Below, one piece after another: positions 1 through 6,928 of a DNA stretch of 19,398 nucleotides. Below the pieces are notes generated by a model, which was not told the DNA's origin, searched no databases, and saw only the letters and a list, made by a program, of their open reading frames with translations. Source of the DNA: JBDHTS01 sp044220535. GTDB lineage: Bacteria; Pseudomonadota; Alphaproteobacteria; Micavibrionales; Micavibrionaceae. The stretch is from positions 1 to 19,398 of the forward strand of contig JBGAQU010000052.1 of NCBI GenBank assembly GCA_044220535.1, in the 5' to 3' direction. Every line of letters begins with the position of its first letter. The first letter of the stretch is position 1. The translations under genes and the position numbers were made by a program.

Positions 1-144
1 CGGGATGACAATGATGGGGGAAGTGACCAGCTATGACCACTTCCCTAACCCGCGGCTGGCCACCCGCACGCCGGCAGGCACAAGCAGACCGCATCCGCGC
101 GGCTTTGCGGCGGTATCGGGCTTTTCTGACAACATTTACTTTAT
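1..144 (+). other. Intergenic; possible remnant of a small RGWPPARR-type protein gene
   Basis: No intact gene is visible here. The window opens with CGGGATGACA, which looks like the right end of another copy of the palindromic repeat found at 145-288. From the ATG at 33, about 23 codons (to 101) read MTTSLTRGWPPARRQAQADR and then IRA. From memory this resembles the N-terminal part of short alphaproteobacterial hypothetical proteins that continue into a TGPRT/GKA stretch. That continuation is missing: the frame runs instead into the repeat element and ends at 431, overlapping the gltA start. I read it as at most a decayed or truncated fragment, and the resemblance is weak evidence. Confidence 0.25.
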
Positions 145-288
145 CGTCATCCCGGCGAATTCCGAGAACCATGCGCTATAGCGGCCAGGAGCCGCAGGCC
201 ATAACGGACGTAGAGCGCGCTCTATGCATTTGCCAGCCGTTTGCGATGTTGAAAAATCCCATGGGTCCCGGCCTTCGCCGGGATGACG
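145..288. repeat. 144-bp element bounded by 15-bp inverted repeats (dispersed palindromic repeat, copy 1)
   Basis: The left end CGTCATCCCGGCGAA (145-159) and the right end TTCGCCGGGATGACG (274-288) are perfect reverse complements. The right end also folds locally: CCCGGC, loop CTTC, GCCGGG (267-282). The same core recurs at 1774-1795 and, with variation, at 16093-16181. The element encodes nothing recognisable. A plus-strand frame crossing it gives the peptide PGLRRDDD, a familiar spurious translation of this repeat type. Such repeats are common between genes in alphaproteobacteria. Whether this copy moves, or acts only as an RNA or DNA hairpin, cannot be told from one window. Confidence 0.75.
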
Positions 289-353
289 ACGAGATAGATA
301 TTTCCAATAATCTCGCACCGCATCAAACCTTCCTTAACCCTTTCAGGGGTAAA

Positions 354-382
354 TTGATATTGCGGTACAACAAGCTTATCCT
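354..382 (+). promoter_or_regulatory. Candidate sigma70-type promoter for gltA
   Basis: TTGATA (354-359; 5 of 6 to TTGACA) is followed after exactly 17 bases by TATCCT (377-382; 4 of 6 to TATAAT). It lies 45 bases upstream of the gltA ATG at 428. The rest of 289-427 contains no gene I can support. A purine stretch AAAGG near 411-415 may serve as the ribosome binding site. This is a match by eye only; other promoter classes were not tested. Confidence 0.4.
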
Positions 383-427
383 GTCTTCAGACGTTCAAAG
401 ATTCGCAAACACAAAGGCATCCTCTCC

Positions 428-1759
428 ATGAGCACCGAAAAGAAAATCCCGCCGGCAGCCGATAAGGCCCAAAAGACCTTTACGCTGAAAGACGACCAGA
501 CAGGAAAGACATGGTCCCTGCCCGTGATCGACGGCACACTTGGGCCATCCGTCATCGATGTGCGCAAGCTGTACGAAGAAACCGACCACTTCACCTTCGA
601 CCCCAGCTTCACCTCCACCGGCTCCTGCAAATCCCGCATCACCTTTATCGACGGTGAAAAGGGCGTGCTGCTCCATCGCGGTTACACCATTCAGGATCTG
701 GCGGAGAAAAGCAGTTTTATCGAAGTTGCCTATCTGATGTTGAACGGCGATCTGCCGGACGCGACGCAGCTGAAGGAATTCGCCAAGGACATCACCATGC
801 ACACCATGGTGCATGAACAGATCCATTATTTCCTGCGCGGTTACCGCCGCGACGCGCATCCGATGGCCGTGATGTGCGGCACGGTCGGCGCGCTGTCCGC
901 CTTCTATCACGACTCACTCGATATCTGGGATCCGGCGCAACGCGAACTTTCGGCCTATCGCCTGATTGCGAAAATGCCGACGCTTGCCGCCATGTCGTAT
1001 AAATATTCGATCGGCCAGCCGTTCATGTATCCCCGCAACGATCTCAGCTTCGCGGAAAACTTCCTGTATATGACCTTCGGCGTGCCTGCTGAGCCTTACA
1101 AAGTGAACCCGATCCACGCTCGCGCCATGGATAAAATCTTTATCCTGCATGCGGATCATGAACAGAACGCCTCCACCTCCACCGTCCGCATGGCCGGTTC
1201 GTCCCAGGCCAATCCTTTCGCCTGTATCGCCGCCGGTATCGCCTCCCTCTGGGGTCCGGCGCATGGCGGCGCGAACCAGGAAGTGCTGGAAATGCTGGAG
1301 CAGATTGGCTCTAAGGACCGCATCCCTGAATTCATCAAGAAGGCGAAGGATAAGGACGATCCGTTCCGCCTGATGGGCTTCGGCCACCGCGTCTACAAAA
1401 ACTTCGACCCGCGCGCGACCGTTCTGAAAGCCTCCTGCCATGAAGTGCTGAACGATCTTGGCGTCACCGATCCGCTGCTGGAATTGGCGATGGAACTGGA
1501 ACGCATCGCGCTGGAAGATGAATATTTCGTCAGCCGCAAACTGTTCCCGAACGTCGATTTCTATTCCGGCATCATCCTGCGCGCGCTCGGCTTCCCGACC
1601 AGCATGTTCACCGTGTTGTTCGCGCTGGCGAGAACCGTCGGCTGGATCAGCCAGTGGAAGGAAATGATCGAGGAACCGACCCTGCGCATCGGCCGCCCGA
1701 GGCAGCTCTATACCGGCCCGCAGCAACGCCCGTATGTGGATGTGAAGGAACGCCGCTGA
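428..1759 (+). CDS. gltA: Citrate synthase (type II, hexameric family)
   Basis: GltA condenses acetyl-CoA and oxaloacetate to citrate in the cytoplasm, the entry step of the TCA cycle. The 443-aa product matches the bacterial type II family in length. The active-site regions are intact: WGPAHGG with His279 (equivalent to E. coli His264), GFGHRVYKN with His320 (His305) and FPNVDFYSG with Asp377 (Asp362). LHADHEQNASTSTVRMAGSS (240-259) is the usual family block. The start at 428 keeps the normal short N-terminal extension before the beta-rich domain. This is the only plus-strand gene in the window and is convergent with lpxB, 50 bp apart. Long minus-strand frames beneath it are shadows. Confidence 0.98.
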   Translation: MSTEKKIPPAADKAQKTFTLKDDQTGKTWSLPVIDGTLGPSVIDVRKLYEETDHFTFDPSFTSTGSCKSRITFIDGEKGVLLHRGYTIQDLAEKSSFIEVAYLMLNGDLPDATQLKEFAKDITMHTMVHEQIHYFLRGYRRDAHPMAVMCGTVGALSAFYHDSLDIWDPAQRELSAYRLIAKMPTLAAMSYKYSIGQPFMYPRNDLSFAENFLYMTFGVPAEPYKVNPIHARAMDKIFILHADHEQNASTSTVRMAGSSQANPFACIAAGIASLWGPAHGGANQEVLEMLEQIGSKDRIPEFIKKAKDKDDPFRLMGFGHRVYKNFDPRATVLKASCHEVLNDLGVTDPLLELAMELERIALEDEYFVSRKLFPNVDFYSGIILRALGFPTSMFTVLFALARTVGWISQWKEMIEEPTLRIGRPRQLYTGPQQRPYVDVKERR

Positions 1760-1773
1760 TTTGTTCTCACCAT

Positions 1774-1795
1774 GTCATCCCGGCGAAAGCCGGGG
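1774..1795. repeat. Palindromic repeat, half-copy, between the convergent ends of gltA and lpxB
   Basis: GTCATCCCGGCGAAAGCCGGGG contains a perfect 6-bp stem, CCCGGC (1779-1784) and GCCGGG (1789-1794), closed by a GAAA tetraloop. It is the same core as the ends of the 145-288 element. It sits in the 50-bp gap between two stop codons and could act as a hairpin 3' end for either transcript. Neither side has a convincing T-tract, so I do not call it an intrinsic terminator. Confidence 0.65.
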
Positions 1796-1809
1796 CCGCG
1801 TGGGAATTT

Positions 1810-2994
1810 TCAGGACATCAAGGACAAAACAAACCGTGCCGCCTGCTCAGGCGGCGTGCCTTCTCCATCTCCCCGAATGCGGTGTTTCAGGTTCATGAAC
1901 GCATTTCTCTGGGACGTGGATGCCGCCCCATTGGGATTGAACAGCGGCAGCAGCTCCTCGGCGATCAATTCCGGCCTGCACTGCTCCTGTATGAACTCCG
2001 GCACAACACGGTCTTCCAACAGAATATTGACCAGATGCGCATGCGGCACCTTCACCTTCCGCCGCACGATGCTCCAGGTCAATGGGTTCATCCGGTACGC
2101 GATCACATGCGGCACACTCGCCACCGCCAGTTCCAATCCTACCGTGCCCGAAACCGCAATCGCCGCCTCTGTGGCATCAAACGCCGGCCACTTATCCGCC
2201 GGGTCGGTGATGATATGCACCGGACACGGCACGTCCTTCAGCAGTGCGGCGACCTTATCCTTCAGATGCGGAAAGGTCGGCGCCACGATCCGCACATCCG
2301 CCCTCTGCGCCTTTGCAAGAACCTGCAGAATAGACTCTCTAAGGGTCTCACCCATCCGCGCGATCTCGCCATGGCGACTACCGAACAAGACGCCGAAGAC
2401 AAACGCATCTCTTAATGGGATGTCGTATTTCGCCCTGAATGCCTGCCCGGAGGAGAAACCGCCGACATTCTCAATAGTGGGATGGCCTGCGAAAGCGGCT
2501 TTTATGCCCTCTCTAGTGAAGTATTGTGGCTCACACGGAAACAGGCAAATCACGCCGTCATACAGCTTCGCAACCTTCGCCGCTCGTTCCGGCCGCCACG
2601 CCCAGACAGTGGGGGCGACGTAATGAACCCATGGGCAATCCCGCTTGCTATCCTTCTGAACAGCCTGTGCAACACGAAAGGAAAAGTCTGGGCTGTCGAT
2701 GGTGATCACCGCGTCAGGCTTATCCGTGCGGATATGATCGGCGGTCTGCCGAATGCGGCGCAGAAGCCGCGGTATGCTGGGCAGGATCTCCAGTATGCCC
2801 ATCAGCGACAATTCGTTCATGGGAAACAAGGATTGCAGGCCCTGCGCTTCCATCAACGGACCGCCGACGCCGGAAAAAGAGATGTTACCCTGATGCTGCA
2901 CCTTCATAGCCGCCATCAGTCGTGCGCCAAGCAGATCACCGGAGGCTTCTCCGGCGATGATCACGATACGGAGCGGTTTTTTATAATCGGCCAT
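1810..2994 (-). CDS. lpxB: Lipid-A-disaccharide synthase
   Basis: LpxB is a GT-B glycosyltransferase (family GT19). It joins UDP-2,3-diacylglucosamine to lipid X at the inner membrane and forms the beta-1,6 disaccharide of lipid A. The N-terminal motif IVIIAGEASGDLLGARLM, the FSGVGGPLM block and the C-terminal SGTVGLELAVASVPHVIAYR block are typical. I start it at the ATG at 2994 (MADYKKPLRIVII), giving 394 aa. An upstream in-frame GTG at 3021 would add nine residues that do not look family-like and has no clear Shine-Dalgarno sequence. It is the last gene of the minus-strand cluster, 51 bp after lpxI, whose product makes one of its two substrates. Confidence 0.96.
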   Translation of the reverse strand: MADYKKPLRIVIIAGEASGDLLGARLMAAMKVQHQGNISFSGVGGPLMEAQGLQSLFPMNELSLMGILEILPSIPRLLRRIRQTADHIRTDKPDAVITIDSPDFSFRVAQAVQKDSKRDCPWVHYVAPTVWAWRPERAAKVAKLYDGVICLFPCEPQYFTREGIKAAFAGHPTIENVGGFSSGQAFRAKYDIPLRDAFVFGVLFGSRHGEIARMGETLRESILQVLAKAQRADVRIVAPTFPHLKDKVAALLKDVPCPVHIITDPADKWPAFDATEAAIAVSGTVGLELAVASVPHVIAYRMNPLTWSIVRRKVKVPHAHLVNILLEDRVVPEFIQEQCRPELIAEELLPLFNPNGAASTSQRNAFMNLKHRIRGDGEGTPPEQAARFVLSLMS

Positions 2995-3012
2995 TTCTTG
3001 CTTCTTACTGCC

Positions 3013-3033
3013 CCTTGCCACAAGCAGGCAAGG
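3013..3033 (-). other. Small intercistronic hairpin between lpxI and lpxB
   Basis: CCTTGCC (3013-3019) and GGCAAGG (3027-3033) form a perfect 7-bp stem around a 7-nt loop in the lpxI-lpxB gap. There is no T-tract on the minus strand, so termination is unlikely. It may be an mRNA processing or stability structure, or chance. Confidence 0.3.
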
Positions 3034-3045
3034 AAAGGCGGATTA

Positions 3046-3906
3046 TCAGGCGTTAAAATTCACACCAACGATAAAGATTTTCTGGCGATCTGCAAGCTCC
3101 GCCGTTTTTTCCCGGTCCAGGACCAGGCTTGCTCCCGCCTCCACGGCAATCCCCGCCATGCCGGACTGGGTACAGAGTAGGACAGTGTCAGGGCCGATTG
3201 TGGGAAGGTCGAGATCGCGGTCCTGCTGCGGCTTGGCCCGCTTCACCAGCACCGGCTTGCGTCCCTCGCGCTTGTAGTGCGCACAGCGTCGGATCAACTC
3301 GTCCGTCCCTTCGATAGCTTCAACGCCCAATACAAGCCCTTCCTGCACAATGACCGACTGGCCTATGTCCAGGCTGCCCATCGCGTGCGCAATATTCGCG
3401 CCGAACAGGATATCGTCCCAGGCTGCTTTGTTGGGTTTGACTGTGCCAAGCGGGCCTTCGGCGGTGAGAGCATCATGCATAAAAGTCTGCATCCCATGGA
3501 TGCGAAAACCCTCCTGCTCCAACTCCCTGCGCATCGCGGTCAGCAAACCATCGTCCCCGAGCGCTTTGAAGCCAAGTTTGATAAAGAAAGCAGTGGTGCG
3601 CAAATCAGGCCGCATTTCGACCAGGCTAGGCCTGCGGATGCCGCCGATAAAGACCAGGTCGTAAATGCCGTGTGTACGCAAGGATTCAAGAATGGTCCCT
3701 GCTGCGCCGATGCGGCTGACGATGTGGTTGCGGTCTTTCAAGATGCTTTCATCCGTCTGGCCTTTAAAGGCGACAACGAATGTTTCAATACCTTGGTTAT
3801 CGCAGGCCTTCAGAAAACGGGATGGCAGTTCGCCGCCACCCGCGATCAACGCGACGCGGCGTGGCAAAGTGGCGTCAGTTACGCCGCTTTTTTCTGGGGC
3901 TGGCAT
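3046..3906 (-). CDS. lpxI: UDP-2,3-diacylglucosamine pyrophosphatase, LpxI type
   Basis: LpxI hydrolyses UDP-2,3-diacylglucosamine to lipid X and UMP. It replaces the unrelated LpxH in alphaproteobacteria. The 286-aa product has the family's glycine-rich N-terminal motif (IAGGGELP, residues 21-28), the FIGGIRRPSL stretch (86-95), the GDDGLL motif (117-122) and the acidic EGTDELIRR motif (199-207) of the C-terminal catalytic domain. Its ATG at 3906 lies inside the end of lpxA (28-nt overlap), with only a poor Shine-Dalgarno sequence, so translation is probably coupled to lpxA. A TTG at codon 14 is a less likely alternative start. The lpxA-lpxI-lpxB order matches pathway order. Confidence 0.95.
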   Translation of the reverse strand: MPAPEKSGVTDATLPRRVALIAGGGELPSRFLKACDNQGIETFVVAFKGQTDESILKDRNHIVSRIGAAGTILESLRTHGIYDLVFIGGIRRPSLVEMRPDLRTTAFFIKLGFKALGDDGLLTAMRRELEQEGFRIHGMQTFMHDALTAEGPLGTVKPNKAAWDDILFGANIAHAMGSLDIGQSVIVQEGLVLGVEAIEGTDELIRRCAHYKREGRKPVLVKRAKPQQDRDLDLPTIGPDTVLLCTQSGMAGIAVEAGASLVLDREKTAELADRQKIFIVGVNFNA

Positions 3907-4676
3907 AGCGGGAACTTGGTTTTTTCGCGGGCGAATTGCAGGACGGACATGACTAGCGTTTCAGACGCATATTCATTTTCAAGTCGACCCAGACGCTCAT
4001 CCATCGTGCCGCCGCCGCCAAACATTTCGTTAAAGGCGCGTTGCAGGATTTTAACCTGATCCTTTGAAAACCCATTGCGCTCCAGGCCGACAAGGTTCAG
4101 GCCATCCAGGAATGCCCGCTCACCTTTGACAAGGCCGAAGGGAATGACATCCGCTTCCACGCCCGACATGCCGCCGATCATGGCGAAGGCACCGATGCGG
4201 ATGAACTGGCGGACGGCTGACAGGCCGCCGATAATGGCATGGTCGCCGACCGTGACGTGCCCGGCGAGCGTGGCATTGTTCGCCATGATGACGTTGTTGC
4301 CGACCCTGCAGTCATGCGCGATATGGACGCCGACCATAAACAGTCCGTCATCGCCCACCACGGTTTCCCCACCGCCGCCCGCTGTTCCAGGGTTCATGGT
4401 GACGTGTTCGCGGATGCGGTTGCGCTTGCCGATTTTAAGAAGTGTTTCCTCACCGCCGAATTTCAAATCCTGCGGCGCGGTGCCGAGGGAAGCGAACGGA
4501 TATACTTCCGTGCCTTCACCAATGGTGGTTTTGCCCTCGATCACGACATGGGAATGCAGATGGACGTTATCGCCCAGAACAACCTTCGGCCCGACCACGC
4601 AATACGGGCCGATGCGGACGCCTTCGCCGAGGATAGCGCCTTGTTCGATGACGGCTGTGGGATGGATCTGTTTCAT
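3879..4676 (-). CDS. lpxA: UDP-N-acetylglucosamine O-acyltransferase
   Basis: LpxA transfers a 3-hydroxyacyl chain from ACP to UDP-GlcNAc, the first step of lipid A synthesis, as a cytoplasmic trimer. Hexapeptide repeats of a left-handed beta helix run from about residue 5 to 180. The catalytic His is His121 in VHIAHDC (E. coli His125). Gly169 falls where E. coli has Gly173, the chain-length ruler, which hints at a long (C14-like) acyl donor. The E. coli His160 position is Arg156 here (AVRQF). I start at the ATG at 4676 (MKQIHPTAV, 265 aa). The in-frame GTG at 4718 adds 14 residues foreign to the family. No strong Shine-Dalgarno sequence precedes either start. Confidence 0.97.
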   Translation of the reverse strand: MKQIHPTAVIEQGAILGEGVRIGPYCVVGPKVVLGDNVHLHSHVVIEGKTTIGEGTEVYPFASLGTAPQDLKFGGEETLLKIGKRNRIREHVTMNPGTAGGGGETVVGDDGLFMVGVHIAHDCRVGNNVIMANNATLAGHVTVGDHAIIGGLSAVRQFIRIGAFAMIGGMSGVEADVIPFGLVKGERAFLDGLNLVGLERNGFSKDQVKILQRAFNEMFGGGGTMDERLGRLENEYASETLVMSVLQFAREKTKFPLCQPQKKAA

Positions 4677-4740
4677 CGGGATAATGTGTAAAGAAAAGGC
4701 TATAAACCCGCAATTCACGCTTTATTGCGGCAAGTTACAG

Positions 4741-5193
4741 TCAGTTGTCCATAATCATCGCGCTAAACGTTGCCTCGGCGCAGAGGGTATCGCCCACTTT
4801 GGCTTCGCCCAGAAATTTCCAGACATTGCGGCGGTTTTGTTGTTTTGTGACATGGATATGCAGGCTGTCGCCCGGCACGACCGGTTTGCGGAAGCGGGCA
4901 TCGTCGATGCTCATGAAATAAACCAGCTTGCCTTCAGCCTCCTTACCCAAAGTCTCAACAACCAGACAGGCGGCGGTCTGGGCCATGGCTTCGACGATCA
5001 GGACGCCCGGCATAACCGGAAAGCCGGGGAAATGTCCCTGGAAATGGGGTTCGTTCATTGTGACGTTTTTCAGGCCAACAGCCCGTTCGCCCGGCACGAA
5101 TTCAAGGATGCGGTCGACCAGCAACAATGGATACCGATGAGGGATCATCTGCATGATGCGATTAACATCGATGTAAGCTTCTTTTTCGGTCAT
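4741..5193 (-). CDS. fabZ: 3-hydroxyacyl-ACP dehydratase FabZ
   Basis: FabZ dehydrates 3-hydroxyacyl-ACP in fatty acid elongation, so it competes with LpxA and LpxD for the same substrates. The 150-aa hot-dog fold protein has the signature GHFPGFPVMPGVLIVEAMAQ (53-72), with catalytic His54 and Glu68. The IPHRYPLLLVDR block (17-28) is also typical. Its ATG overlaps the lpxD stop in ATGA, a sign of translational coupling. A 64-bp gap to the lpxA start contains a 7-bp hairpin (CCGCAAT 4708-4714 with ATTGCGG 4724-4730). Placing fabZ between lpxD and lpxA is the common proteobacterial arrangement. Confidence 0.97.
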   Translation of the reverse strand: MTEKEAYIDVNRIMQMIPHRYPLLLVDRILEFVPGERAVGLKNVTMNEPHFQGHFPGFPVMPGVLIVEAMAQTAACLVVETLGKEAEGKLVYFMSIDDARFRKPVVPGDSLHIHVTKQQNRRNVWKFLGEAKVGDTLCAEATFSAMIMDN

Positions 5194-6218
5194 TTCTCTG
5201 ATTTATCTTTTTTTATCAGCCGTTTCAACCATGCAATTTGCTGCAGGTACTGTTTTTTGGGTTGGGCGGGGTAGCCCATATATTCCTGGCCTGCGGGGAT
5301 GTCGCTGATAATGCCTGATTTTGCGGCAATACGGGCGCCCTTCCCGATCCTGAGATGCCCGGCGACGCCCACTTGACCAGCCAGAACAACGTAATCCTCA
5401 AGGACGGTGCTGCCGGAAATACCGCACTGGGCGACGATAACGCAGCCGCGGCCGATTTTGACGTTGTGGCCGATCTGAACCTGGTTATCGATCCAGACGC
5501 CGGCGCCGATGGTGGTGTCCGGTCCAGAGCCACGATCGATACAGGTGCCTGCGCCGATCTCGACATTGTCTTCGATGATCACACGGCCCAGTTGCGGCAC
5601 TTTAACATGTCCGGCGGGATCGATGGCGAAACCAAAGCCATCCTGCCCGATATGGCAGCCAGGGTAAATGCGGACATTGTTGCCAATCAGGGAATGGCTG
5701 ATTGTGGTGTTGGAACCAATGCGACAATGATCGCCAAGCACCACGCCGGGACCGATAACCGCATTGGCTTCTATCCAGCATCCGCGGCCGATTGTGGCGC
5801 CTGCGCCAATGACGACGCCACTCTCGATTACGGATTCCTGTTGAATGACGCAGCCTTCACCCGTAAAAGCCTTGGGCGAAATCCCCGATTTTGGCCAGGG
5901 ATCGGGATAAAACATCTGTGCCGCTCTGGCATAGGCTTTGTACGGATTGGATGTAATCAGCACCACCGTGCCGGAGGATGCATGCCCTGCCATTTCCGCC
6001 GTGGCAAAGCAGGCGCCGGCTTTGGTGGTCTTGAAAGCATCACGGTATTTGCGGTTATCAAGGAAGGACAGGTCGGACGGTTTTGCCGTTTCCAATGGCG
6101 ATACGTCAGAAACAGAAACCTGCCCCGCATCGTTGCTGGACAGGGTGCAGCCGGTTTTATCGGCCAGTTCCTGAAGCGTGAAAGGCCCGCGCCGGACAAA
6201 GAAGCGATTATCCGGCAT
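5190..6218 (-). CDS. lpxD: UDP-3-O-(3-hydroxyacyl)glucosamine N-acyltransferase
   Basis: LpxD adds the N-linked 3-hydroxyacyl chain to UDP-3-O-acylglucosamine, the third step of lipid A synthesis. The 342-aa protein has the usual N-terminal uridine-binding domain (about 1-110, with DVSPLETAKPSDLSFL) and then a left-handed beta-helix of hexapeptide repeats (about 115-300). The catalytic His is His251 in WIDNQVQIGHNVKIG (E. coli His239). The C-terminal helix is Lys-rich (LKRLIKKDKSEK). The ATG at 6218 follows an AAAGG-containing stretch about 10 nt upstream. It lies 24 bp after skp. Confidence 0.97.
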   Translation of the reverse strand: MPDNRFFVRRGPFTLQELADKTGCTLSSNDAGQVSVSDVSPLETAKPSDLSFLDNRKYRDAFKTTKAGACFATAEMAGHASSGTVVLITSNPYKAYARAAQMFYPDPWPKSGISPKAFTGEGCVIQQESVIESGVVIGAGATIGRGCWIEANAVIGPGVVLGDHCRIGSNTTISHSLIGNNVRIYPGCHIGQDGFGFAIDPAGHVKVPQLGRVIIEDNVEIGAGTCIDRGSGPDTTIGAGVWIDNQVQIGHNVKIGRGCVIVAQCGISGSTVLEDYVVLAGQVGVAGHLRIGKGARIAAKSGIISDIPAGQEYMGYPAQPKKQYLQQIAWLKRLIKKDKSEK

Positions 6219-6242
6219 GACGCGGCGCCTTTCGCTTATGGA

Positions 6243-6878
6243 TTATTTCTTGTCCGCAGGTTTGGCGGATTCCGCCACAGGCGCCGCAGCAGCTGTCTTG
6301 GCAGGCTGATTAAAATTCAGCGGGACTGAGGTCAGCGTTTTGTCCAGCTCGGTCAAAACATCCGAGGTAATGTCCATTGCCTTATCGGCAAGAACAACGT
6401 TCTGACGGGTCAGGACGATGTTATAGCCGTTCTTTTGCGCCATATCTGCGACAATCTTCGTAATCTGGGCGCGTAGTTTACTGAGGCCTTCATTGCCAGC
6501 TTGTGCCAGATCGTTACGGCGGTTTTTGGCCGTGTTCTGGGCTTTGGCGACTTCGGCTTCGAAATCGATGCGTTTCTTGTCAAAGTCTTCCGGCTTGATC
6601 TTGCCGTTGGACTGGATCAGTTCTTTTTTCTTGTCGTTCAGCTTTTTCTCAAGCGCAACGAACTCTTTCTGAAAGCTTTCCTGCTTCGCGGTAAGTTGGC
6701 TGTCAATATTTTTGGCCGCCTTGGATTCAGCCAGCAGCCTTTGGTCGTCAATGATGGCGATTTTTAACCCAGCTGCAGCAGATGCAGGCGCAGCGGAATC
6801 GGCGGCTTTTGCAGTGTGGGCGGCAAAGGTTGCGGCAACGATGACGGCGGTCATCAGGATTTTACGGCTTATACGCAT
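6243..6878 (-). CDS. skp: Periplasmic chaperone, Skp/OmpH family
   Basis: Skp-type chaperones hold unfolded outer-membrane proteins in the periplasm and hand them to the Bam complex. The 211-aa product starts with a signal peptide: basic MRISRK, a hydrophobic core, then a likely cleavage after ATFAAHTAKA (about residue 25). KIAIIDDQRLL begins the beta-core. A long charged, Lys/Glu/Gln-rich coiled-coil arm spans about 55-125. The motif NGYNIVLTRQNVVLADKAMDIT (about 151-172) is the family's C-terminal core. The tail after about 185 is Ala/Pro/Lys-rich and probably disordered. A good Shine-Dalgarno AAGGA lies 7 nt from the ATG. It directly follows bamA, the usual pairing. Confidence 0.93.
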   Translation of the reverse strand: MRISRKILMTAVIVAATFAAHTAKAADSAAPASAAAGLKIAIIDDQRLLAESKAAKNIDSQLTAKQESFQKEFVALEKKLNDKKKELIQSNGKIKPEDFDKKRIDFEAEVAKAQNTAKNRRNDLAQAGNEGLSKLRAQITKIVADMAQKNGYNIVLTRQNVVLADKAMDITSDVLTELDKTLTSVPLNFNQPAKTAAAAPVAESAKPADKK

Positions 6879-6928
6879 AGGTCTTTCCTTGTAAAACTTA
6901 TGTTAACGGCAAGGCTTTTTGTAGCAGA

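Noticed and set aside
33..431. 132-aa plus-strand frame running into the gltA start
   Set aside because: It crosses the palindromic repeat, gives the spurious PGLRRDDD-type peptide and has no consistent domain. Only its first 23 codons might be a gene remnant.
395..1726. Long minus-strand frames (171 and 270 aa) opposite gltA
   Set aside because: They are composition shadows of a clear, full-length citrate synthase on the plus strand and show no recognisable motifs.
1774..1795. Intrinsic terminator for gltA or lpxB
   Set aside because: The stem is good but no T-tract follows on either strand; it is better described as a copy of the dispersed palindrome.
4075..6329. Long plus-strand frames (399 and 324 aa) opposite lpxA, fabZ and lpxD
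   Set aside because: The minus strand encodes complete hexapeptide-repeat and FabZ proteins with catalytic residues. The periodic repeats keep the antisense frames open by chance.
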